This document shows positions 21,400-30,692 of a DNA stretch of 36,817 nucleotides, one piece after another. How positions within the stretch are numbered: position 1 is the stretch's first letter; every line of letters begins with the position of its first letter. Both the position numbers and the translations under genes were made by a program. Under the pieces are notes generated by a model. It did no database searches and was not told the origin of the DNA. It was given only the letters and a program-made list of their open reading frames with translations. This DNA is from Protostelium mycophagum (Eukaryota > Evosea > Variosea > Protosteliida > Protosteliaceae): assembly GCA_002081555.1 (NCBI GenBank), contig MZNV01001659.1, positions 1 through 36,817 on the forward strand, in the 5' to 3' direction.

Positions 21400-24300
21400 A
21401 TGACGGATTATTGGGTTCGAGGTGTCGATCTGGCCATAGATGCCATTCCCCCTGCCATCTCCAGACATTTCACTTATATGGACTTTCATCGTATATTCAA
21501 CTTCCCTGTGGTACGCCTAACACGTCATTTCTCGCTTTGTAGTTTGTGATCGGTTGATCTTCGCAGCTCGCGATCTTGTTCTTTACGGCTCTGGTCACCA
21601 GAAGGTTAGATTCGATCAGAACCCTCGGTCTTCTCGTCTTCTCCGCTGTATCTTTCATCGCCGCCACACCTTGGGACATACATCTCGTCGCTACAGGTGT
21701 TTGGGGTTACGAAGAGGGTCAGGTGACACGATCTCTAATCATCATTTTACAAACAAAGCCGATCCACACCGATATTGTGACGTCATGACCTGTTGACTCT
21801 ATCAGGTTCTTGGAACAGTATATGGAGTCCCGTATGAGGAGTACGCCTTCTTTATTATTCAGACACTCGTCTCAGGTCTTCTCTATTTCATATTATTCGA
21901 GCCCCAGTACACCCACGGAAAATTCTCGGATTATCACAGATACCCTTTTCCCGCCAAAACTAGACTTATTATCAGGCTGATTGGAGGCTTTACTTGGCTC
22001 TCTGCAGGTGTGTTTTTCAACACCAGAAATTGTACAATGGACATGGCGTGCCTCTGCACGTCTTCGCTGCTGTAAATTCGAGAAATTCAAATCGTGAAGA
22101 GTTATATGAAAGAATTTTCGGGAATAATACTCAAGGTTTCCAGGAATACTCTCTGTTCTATTTTTAGACACAGGAAAACAATACTATTTGAGGTTGATAT
22201 TGAGCTACTACTGTCCTTTTATTTCTGCTCATTGGTTTTCTGCTGGAGATCTCCTTCTCCGCGATTATTTGACCCGCGGAAAGGTGAATTTTCTACTATA
22301 TTTCCGGCAAATTCTTTTGGAATTTCGAAGAAAATTTCACTTTTTTACATAAAATTTATCTGATTTATCGTATTTATTATTACAATAGGTGTTGACAGCA
22401 ATCACATTGTCCACAGCATATTACTGGTTCGCAGATTGCATTGCAATAAAACTCGGCTCCTGGAGATTTTCCGAGGAACACAGCACCGGTCACGTGAGAA
22501 AAAAGACATTCGTTGTAGATTGACTGACAACCCCAGAAAATTCTGGGAAACTTACCCATCGAGGAGGCGTTATTCTTTTTAGTTGCAAATATACTCATCG
22601 TCCAAAGTGTTTTTCTTTTTGAAAGGTGAATTTTTCAAATTTTCAAGATTTTTTCAATTGGACAAAGGATTATACAAAAACTATAAAAAGCAAATAAAAT
22701 GAATACATCTACAACTTTGTAGATATTTCATTCAGCCTGCGGGGAGACCCACCAGAGCTCACGTTTTCGCCCCGATATCATCAGAAAATCAACTTTACGA
22801 AAAACTAGAAGGCCGCACTTTCTCCGCAGAAAAAAAAGCGGAGCGTAGCAAGGTGATTTTTTCCCCGTTTTCACGGTAGAAAACGTGTCGAGACGCGGTA
22901 GCATAACGCAAACAGAAAAAAGTGGTGGTGATTGGTGCCGGACTTGGAGGACTCGCGGTGGCTGCAAGATTAGCCAAGGCCGGTTATCAAGTAGAAGTCT
23001 TGGAGAAAAACGAACACGAAGGTGATTTTTGAAAAATTTAGAAAATTTAGTAAAAATGTTACATTCTACAACACTGTTGTAGACGAAGTTGGAGGTGGAT
23101 TGTGCTCCACTTTTTGTAAAAAAATCTATGACACATCTTAAACAAAAAAGATGTCTTTATGTTTGCGTCTCAACTGGTGCAGGTGGCCGCTGCGATTACT
23201 ACGAAAAAGATGGGCACCGTTTTGATATCGGACCTTCCATCATGCTGATGCCCCAGCTCTTCGAGATCTTGTTCAAAGATCTGGACAAGGTCAGTCTTAT
23301 CGCGTGTGTCTCGTCAAGTTACCGTTCTGAATCGCGTTAAGGATCTCTACAACGATTTGAATCTGGTGAAAGTGGATCCTTTGTACAATATTCATTTTGC
23401 GGATGGGACTTCATTTCTGCCCACTTCAGATTTGACAAAAATGAAGGAGCAGTTGGAAAGGATTGAACCCGGGTCCTTCAGACAGTGGATGAGATACATC
23501 GAGCAGGTGCGAGAGTTTTCTGAATTCTTCATTCTAAAATAAAAAGATTTTTCGATGATACAGTTACTTGGAGATGTCACATAAACCGTATGATGACGTC
23601 ATCACAGGCCAGCACCCACTATTATGGTTCGATAGAGCACGTGATTGGGAGAAACTTCAGGAATATTTTCGAATATTTCGACCCCAGAAAGATGTACATG
23701 ATTTTCACCCTCAGGCCTCTGGTAATTTTTTGCTTCATTTTTGAAAATTAAATAATATTTCAATCTCTTCAATTTATTCAATCTATTTATCTTCAGTGAC
23801 GATTTCCATAAAAATTCCACAAAAAAAATTAAAATAATAAAAAATACTGATAGATGACAGCGTAACCATTGGTCATATGTTTCTACGTTTTTCAAAAGCC
23901 ACAATTTAAGATCTGTCGTGACCTTCCAGAGTAATTATTTATTTCTTAATTCAGATGGACGTATTTACAGAGTTGTAGATATGTACTTGGGATTATCACC
24001 GTTCCAAGCACAGGCGACATATTCACTGATGCAATACACCGAATATACAGACGGTATATGGTATCCAAAAGGAGGTATGTCTCGTTGTAGACAGCCAAAT
24101 TTGACCAGTTTTTCTTTCTTCTTATTGAGAAAAATCAAGAGGAAGAAATAAACAAAAAAAATTTCAACATAAATAATAAAATAATACAGGAATGCATGAG
24201 ATACCAAGGGCTCTCAGGAGAATCAGTGAGAGGTTAGGGGCGAGGTACAGATTCAACAGTGAGGTAGAAAGAATAGTCGTCGAGAAGGGAAAAGCTAAGC

Positions 24301-25646
24301 AGGTAAATGATTTCACAGTTCAGTGCCCGTGCTGTGGTCACATCAGGCTCCATGGCCAAGTTGGCAAGGCGCTTCCCTAGTAAGGAAGAGATCATGGGTT
24401 CGAGTCCCATTGGAGCCTACTTTTTTTAGTCGTACTCTTCTATTTTTGCTGAGTTTTTTCAGGTTCTCCTCAAAAATGGACAAGTTGTAGATGCTGATAT
24501 CATCGTCTGCAACGCTGATCTCCCGTATGTATAATTAGACTGTCGCACACCATCTCATGACATCTCCAGATTTGTCTACGACAAGTTGTTGAGGGACGAG
24601 AAACAGACCAGAAAAATGGACCAATTGAAGTACACATCATCGGCCATCATGTTCTACTGGGCCCTCGACAAGGTCTCATCACAATTTTCCTCTGAATTTC
24701 TGAATCTACAAGAGCGTAAATCTCGAAATTTCACTGACTTTTCTCAGGTGTTCCCAGAGATCCACCACCACAATATGTTCCTCAGCGATCATTATGAAGA
24801 GGCTTGCCACACTATTTTTGACGGCCACGATGTACCCAAAGAGCCTTCATTTTACATCAATGCTCCGCAAAGATCGGACGCCACGGCCGCGCCCAAAGGA
24901 CAAGATTCTATTATGGTATTGCTGTCGTCTCTTTGTTTTTATATTATTGTGTAATTTCATTGAAAATTCTTCGGAATTTCACGGCTTTTCCCACGATCAG
25001 AACAAACATCTCCCGGGATTCTGCGAATAACCAAATCGCAGATTCTAGTCCCCGTGGGCCACATCGCCCCTCACAATGACAACCCCAAATTTTGGAAAGA
25101 AAAACAAGATTTATGCAGGAGGTAATCATCCTCGTTGTAGTCCGACATGAAATTTTGCTGAAATTTCTAGGTACGTCTTGGAGCGGTTGAAGAACGAAGG
25201 AATTGATATTGAGAGAAACATCAAGTGGGAGCACACATTGACACCCTTAGAATGGCGTGACAAGTAATTTTTTTATAATTTTAATGCAAAATCTTTGAAA
25301 AATCTTGCGAATGAACTGAAATTTTATTTTTATTAAAGAATTTTATTTTTCAGAAAACACATTGAAATAATCTATTTTCAGCTACAACCTCGCTAAGGGA
25401 GTCACCTTTGGCCTGAGCCACGAGTTTTGGCAGATCGGCTTCTTCAGACCTTCCAACAAGCACTCCAAGGTGATAAATGAAACCCCTCTGATGACGTCAT
25501 CACTCATCTACAACCAGATATCCAACATCTTTTTTTCGGGGGCTTCGACCCACCCCGGCAGCGGCATGCCCCTTGTGCTTCTGTCTGCAAAATTGGCCGC
25601 CGAAAGAATTTTCGAGGAAGAAGACCTGTCTACAGGACTCTACTGA
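21400..25646 (+). CDS. Lycopene cyclase-phytoene desaturase fusion (CrtY-CrtI)
   Basis: Exons 21400-21510, 21567-21722, 21806-22007, 22168-22283, 22389-22493 and 22537-22625 encode a CarR-type lycopene cyclase of two similar halves. The half 1 blocks are TYMDFHRIFNFPVLAILFF and GQVLGTVYGVPYEEYAFF. The half 2 blocks are SYYCPFISAHWFSAGDLLL and LPIEEALFFLVAN. The frame then splices in phase (intron 22626-22722) to 22723-22852 and the desaturase. That part has KKVVVIGAGLGGLAVAARL (FAD/NAD Rossmann motif), GGRCDYYEKDGHRFDIGPS, QNMYLGLSPFQAQATYSL and FFSGASTHPGSGMP, ending at 25646. In all, 21 exons and 800 codons stay in phase. Skipping the 22626 splice would give a stop at 22627-22629 and a free cyclase. 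No phytoene synthase is visible. It would convert phytoene through lycopene to cyclic carotenes in membranes. The family is fungal-type. Confidence 0.8.
24346..24418 (+). tRNA. tRNA-Thr (AGT)
   Basis: 73 nt fold as a complete cloverleaf. The acceptor GGCTCCA pairs with TGGAGCC, the D arm is GCC/GGC, and the anticodon stem CTTCC/GGAAG encloses loop CTAGTAA with anticodon AGT. The T arm ATGGG/CCCAT has loop TTCGAGT. No intron, no CCA. A T run (seven or more) follows at once as a Pol III terminator. It lies on the same strand inside the 160-nt intron 24303-24462 of the carotenoid gene. Confidence 0.95.
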
Positions 25647-26925
25647 TCATCTACAACGCAATAAACAATTTTTTAGTTATTTATTTATCATGATGACGAG
25701 CAAGGAGGACACGTGCTGGCTTGGCCAGGTGTAGATGGTCCAGTTGCTTGATACGGGATTTGGCTGCAGGAATTCCGGTGGGATAATTGTTCAAGTGATA
25801 TTGTACACAGCCCACGCTCGGCAGCCGTGGTGTGCCACAGCATGCCACAACACACAACGGCCTGCTATGGCGGGTCTAAACCAGTATTGTAATATTAATA
25901 ATATATTGCGAAATATCATATGACACAACAACGGTATGACAAAACTCCAATTCTGTTGAACCGCGCGAGATTGACAAAATTAGTCGATGCTGTTGATTCA
26001 TCTTCTCAAACATGTTTGTTTTTTTCAAATTTCTGAATTTCCGCTGTTCAGAGAAGAAGGTTCCGACCATCATCAGGAATTTTCATTCAAGACCACGGGT
26101 CATTCAGAATAACACACGCACATCAACCACCTCAAAACTACGCTTTTTTTCAATTGAAAGGTGAGGAGTGGAATGAACTGATACGATGTTAATGAATGTA
26201 AGATGGGCCACTTCTGTGATTACGTTGGAGCTTTCATACTGGTCGCCTGCGTGGCCTGTTTTATAGCAATGCTGGCCACAAACAACTGGAAGAGCTTGAA
26301 CTAACTTACTATTATGACAAAAACATACCAGATAAACTTGTGAAAAGAGAAGTAGGTCGACTTCCAAATTTATATCATGGCATTACATATGATGATATAC
26401 GCTCATATACCGAGTAAATTATTATCTTTATCCCCAGGAGTCGACCATGATCCTGCCTTCTTCTTTGTATTGCGCGAACCTCTCTGCGAATATGGAAGAC
26501 AATGTTGCCATTACTCCCGAAGTCATTCCTACCCCATCACTGCTCAATCAATTTCAGATCTTCTTTGGATTTCCAAAACACTCACCCGCATATGTAGACC
26601 CTCGCACCTTGCAACATGAGCTCAGATAACTGTTCTAGCGGTTAGCACTACTGCTTTACACATTGCGTGACGCTTCTCCCTTTCTAGATGTGCAGCACAA
26701 AGAAGTTGTTTTGCCCAAAGTTTTGATGTCTAAGACCTCCAACAATGAGCTGAGCTCTGCATTTTATTCCTCATAAAACTTCGCTCGGGCACCACCAAAG
26801 GCGCCACAAGAAAACCGGAGGACCAACTTTCATGCCGGATAAATGAAAAAGTTCGATTTTTTCATTAGCCGGAGTTGAGAATTTCGAATTTATTTATATT
26901 TCGTTGTAAACTTTATAATTATTTT
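25647..26925. other. Intergenic region, largely empty
   Basis: No multi-exon gene could be built in about 1.28 kb. It holds the 3' flank of the carotenoid gene (AATAAA at about 25660), AT-rich DNA, and near 26635 a short D-arm-like word without a matching T arm. A small membrane-like frame (26203-26304) is listed separately. Confidence 0.4.
26203..26304 (+). CDS. Possible 33-residue membrane peptide
   Basis: An ATG frame reads MGHFCDYVGAFILVACVACF and ends NNWKSLN before a TAA. One hydrophobic helix flanked by polar ends could be a small membrane protein or the first exon of a larger one, but no continuation was found. Chance is a serious alternative. Confidence 0.2.
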   Translation: MGHFCDYVGAFILVACVACFIAMLATNNWKSLN

Positions 26926-28570
26926 TCAGAATTTTACCTGGTCGCCGTCTTCTGCGATGAGATGTTGCACATAAACCTAATCTTGTGAATTTGTTAAAAA
27001 GATAAAAAATTCTACTTTTCTTTCTGAGGCTCTAGAGTAAGAGACACGGAGACTGTCCAGAATATTTTCCCGCCGAAATTGTTCCAACTCTTCTGTGAAT
27101 AATCTATCTGATGCCTCTCTACAACCAAAATAAAGCCACACTGGACCTGCTGCCGTCATCTTCACAGAAAATTCGAAGAATTCTCGTGACTTGGTGAGAT
27201 ATCTTACCTCCTCTGTGTTCAGTTTGTTTGAGATGTCTTAAAAAGCCGATGAAAGGGGCGAGTCCGGTGCCCGCACAAGTCATGACGATCGGCGCATCTC
27301 CTAAATGAAGACGGAATGTCCCCGGCGGCCTCAAGAAGACGGACAAGTGGTTCACATTGTCGACATTGTTTCGTAACATGTGATTACTGCAGACACCAGG
27401 TAGTGGGTCTGAAATTTTTGTGAAGACAATTTTGATGTCATGCTGTGATATCGTTATTTTGGTATGGAAAACTCCGAGAAATTTCACTTGTGTGGGCGAA
27501 GACGCTATGGAATAGTAGCGGGGGGTGAGGGGGGGAATGTACTCGATGATTTGGTCCAATTTGATTGTAGATGAGTCGAATTTTCTGAGAATTTTCGTCC
27601 AAGAGGTGCCTGGCATAACGATCTAATATACTGTTGGTAATTTTTTTACAATTTTGATGAATTTTTCATTGTCATAAAGATATTTACAAGTATAAGTTTC
27701 ACGGTATGATAACGAGATCTTTTACGGTCGCTAACGCGTTCAAAATTGCCTTCTATATAAGTATGAAAACGACCTCATTAATATACTTTGTGGACCCCTC
27801 TCTTGAGCACAAGAATTCGAGTTCTTCGCGCTGCTTCGGATCTTCACATCTTGATGCCATTGTCTTCAAAAGGATCTTCTTTGTAGTGGCACGAAGGTCA
27901 ACCCACCTTCAAATAATCAAAATCTTTGTATTTCTTTCAGTGGATAGACGCTATGATGTCTCATCAGGATCCTGTTTTTAGAAGATGAACAGAACATGCC
28001 GAGAGATCACCTCGAGAGATAGTCATGTACAGAGATGATATCTTGAGTTGTCATATAAGACAAGTGAGGTGGCAGCCGAGCGCCATCCACACTCTTGATA
28101 TGTGAGTGATGACAACAAAGAGTGGAAATGGTACCCTTAATTTGAAGCAAGATTTGGGATCTAGATTGAGCAAAGTGATCACTTCCTGAACTTCTGAAGG
28201 ATCATTACGAGGAAGAACGGCGATGGCGTCGCCACACTCAAATTGAAATTGTTCTTTCGGACTCAAAGTCAATTCAAACACAGATTTGATGCTTGACGGA
28301 GAAGTGATCTCTGATACGCCTATGGGGCTGAGTCGTGCACATGAAGATTTGATTACTCTTGATCAAAGCCGTTGATGCTTTCCAAAAAGTTTCTCGAAGA
28401 AGATCATTATCTTCATTGGTAAGACTGGCTTCATCCGACCAGATGACATCAATCTTTGGTGTGATGTCTCTCTCGACATTTTTTGGTGCTGATGCTGATT
28501 CTAATGGTGCTGTCTCTGTCTCTGTCCTTTTCTTTTGAAATTTGAACTTTGGTTTCTTTACATCGGCCAT
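26926..28570 (-). CDS. Methionine-synthase-reductase-like FAD/NADPH oxidoreductase without flavodoxin domain
   Basis: The start at 28570 gives a lysine-rich N-terminus (MADVKKPKFKFQKKR) of about 70 residues. The FAD domain follows: SSIKSVFELTLSPKEQFQFE, CGDAIAVLPRNDPSEVQ, and the helical insert MASRCEDPKQREELEFLCSR, close to MTRR. Then come PPLTPRYYSIASSP (RxYSxxSS, FAD contact), CAGTGLAPFIGFLRHLKQ (NADPH, GTGIAPFIGF in MTRR) and VWLYFGCREASDRLFTEEL. The frame ends YVQHLIAEDGDQ and a stop at 26926. The usual C-terminal YVCGD segment was not found, so the 3' end may be incomplete. There is no FMN (flavodoxin) domain and no room for one: the divergent gene starts 88 nt upstream. It may need a separate flavodoxin partner. 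Confidence 0.75.
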
Positions 28571-28657
28571 GGTGGCGATTGCTGAAAAAAAGCGGAATGA
28601 AGATGACGTAAAAACGTTTGTTTGGATCAATCCAAATCAAAATCAGCGGACGTCATC
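28571..28657. promoter_or_regulatory. Bidirectional promoter region
   Basis: Only 87 nt separate the start codons of the reductase-like gene (minus) and the thioredoxin-fold gene (plus), so both promoters must share or overlap this stretch. It contains GATGACGTAA at about 28601, a half-match to the TGACGTCA word frequent in the window, and GACGTCATC just before the right-hand ATG. Confidence 0.5.
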
Positions 28658-28996
28658 ATGCCAGTCAAAGAGGTCAGAACATACATAGAACTATTGGACG
28701 CAGCCAGAACAAAGACACCTCTTGGGAATGTGGTCATTTATATGTATGAACCCGGATCCAACGTTCACGAGCAGTTAGTCCCCATTTACGAGGATATTTC
28801 GAGAAAATGCCCCTTCTCCACCTTCTTTTCGTGCTCGATAGACAATCTTGAAGAGGAGGAGATGATGAAACTGGGAGTCATTGTCTACCCAATGTTTCTG
28901 ATCTACGACTCTGGAGTCCAAAAGCAAAAATTACAAGCCTCATCGAAAGAAGTACTGTATAATGTCATGAAGAAAGCGGCCATTCTGAAAGAATGA
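28658..28996 (+). CDS. Thioredoxin-fold protein lacking the CxxC active site
   Basis: Single exon, 112 residues, starting MPVKEVRTYIELLDAA. The fold is visible as VVIYMYEPGSNVHEQLVPIY (strand plus active-site helix), FSTFFSCSIDN, then LGVIVYPMFLIYDSG with the conserved cis-proline. Where thioredoxin has WCGPC this protein has YEPGSN, so both redox cysteines are missing and disulfide exchange is not expected. It may act as a binding or chaperone module, like phosducin-type or other non-catalytic thioredoxin folds. No intron, unlike nearly every neighbour. Divergent from the reductase-like gene. Confidence 0.7.
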   Translation: MPVKEVRTYIELLDAARTKTPLGNVVIYMYEPGSNVHEQLVPIYEDISRKCPFSTFFSCSIDNLEEEEMMKLGVIVYPMFLIYDSGVQKQKLQASSKEVLYNVMKKAAILKE

Positions 28997-29291
28997 ACAT
29001 TTGATAAAGTGAAGAACACTTTGTACAAAATAATTTTAATTTGTCTCTTTATAATAATAAAATCATAAATTTTATTGTAATTTTATCACATTTTTGCCGC
29101 CAAATTTAACATTCAAAATCATCTTCTGCGCTTATTGCGAACTGAAAAAATGTCTGAAAAATATTGACAAGGCATGTACTGCCTGTGGAGGCATTTGTCA
29201 GCTCTTTCACACGTACAGATGAATATTGACATGAAGTCTCGCGTCTCCACAATTCGACCAAATTACAACTGCTAAAACAAATCAAAGATAA

Positions 29292-30533
29292 ATGGAACAA
29301 AAGGTATCGCTCACCACTCAACATGTTGTGTGACTATTTAGAATCGCTTTGACGAAGAGGCGGCCAAGTGGGATGATGATCCACGTCATATATTTGCTGC
29401 CGACAACGCCTATCAAGCCATCAAGAGACAAATACCATTAGAAAGTTGTGGGATGAATTGGGATGTTCTGGAGATTGGTTGTGGTGAGCAATACATTTTT
29501 AAATCATTCTCATTATGTGCGAAGGGACTGGCCTCTTATCGACACGTCTTTCAAGAGATGTAAAGGCCCTTCTTGGTGTTGACACCTCTTCTGGCATGAT
29601 CAACGTGTTCAATGCAAAGAGGAAAGAACATGCCAACATCCAAGGTTTGGAAGTGATGTTGGAAAATGAGGATCAACTCCCAAGCGACAAAAGAACGTGA
29701 GACTTTGTCTGTTTCTCTGTGACACTACCATTTTGCATGAGTTTTTGAAAAGAGATCTTAAATCGTTTCTGTCTAATAATAAAATTTTCTCTCGATAAGA
29801 GATGATTTTCCACTGAAAATCTTTAGCAATTTGAAATTATACTCCAGAGGATTTTTTTACTTGAATTTTCTTGATGCACATTAACATTAAATTGATGATT
29901 TATAAATGAGGTATTTTTATTGTCAACTTTGAAGTGAACGACAAGGTCTTCATATTGAGAGATTTAGATTTTCTTTGATCGTGTCACATCTCGTCTTCCA
30001 TCATATTCCAGACATGCAAAAGACGATCCAGCTGTCACATCATCTCTTGGCCCCTGGTGGTTTCCTCGCCATTTCTGATTTTCAAAAAGTAAGAATTTTG
30101 CAAAATTTCATTGGTTTATTCACCATTGTAGACGGACACATCTGAGGCCTTCCACCCCCAACACAAGATGGAGGGTGTGGAGAGGCATGGCATCAGTGTA
30201 GAAGAGGTATTTAAATTATTTTTACTTCTTAAAAAAATCAACCAGCCGTTTTTGCAAATGCAAATAAAAACCTTTCTTACAAGTTTCATTACCAAAGAAC
30301 ACCTTTAAAATGTAAGTTGAAGGTTGACATTCTCTGATGAATTGTAGATGACCAAGTTACTGGAGGACAGTGGATTCAAAGATGTTTCCGTCAAAGTCAG
30401 CTTTGTGGTGAGTCATTTTTCATCACGCACATGATATCATGATTGAACTGACATTTTATAGCTGGAGAAGAAGACAGAGACCGGAGAGATGGCAAAGTTT
30501 CCCTTCTTGTTGTGTGTGGGTCTGAAGGGTTAA
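29292..30533 (+). CDS. Class I SAM-dependent methyltransferase
   Basis: Seven exons, 29292-29303, 29341-29483, 29525-29696, 29968-30088, 30132-30206, 30348-30407 and 30462-30533. The first coding exon is only 12 nt (MEQK). Motif I is VLEIGCGTGLLS, the SAM-binding acidic loop is LLGVDTSSGMINVF, motif post-I is VMLENEDQLPS, and motif II/III are VSHLVFHHIPDMQKT and LAPGGFLAISDFQK. A C-terminal lobe follows (MTKLLEDSGFKDVSVKVSFV). The domain is of the Methyltransf_11/25 kind. The substrate cannot be told from sequence; many relatives act on small molecules. Intron 3 (271 nt) is far longer than the local norm. Confidence 0.85.
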
Positions 30534-30692
30534 ATGAGCTCTGCGTGAGATGTGGATGTGCAAAAATAAATCTCGAGTATCACCAAAATGTTGCGTTCCA
30601 ACTTCGCGGAAACAAGCGAAATAACAAAACCAAGCCAACACACCAAAAGACACCTAATGTGTGGAATGCAAGTTGATGAATCGAGATCACTT

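Noticed and set aside
26630-26700. tRNA-like word (tagcggttagcac) resembling a D arm
   Set aside because: No T arm with GGTTCGA-type B box and no acceptor pairing within tRNA distance.
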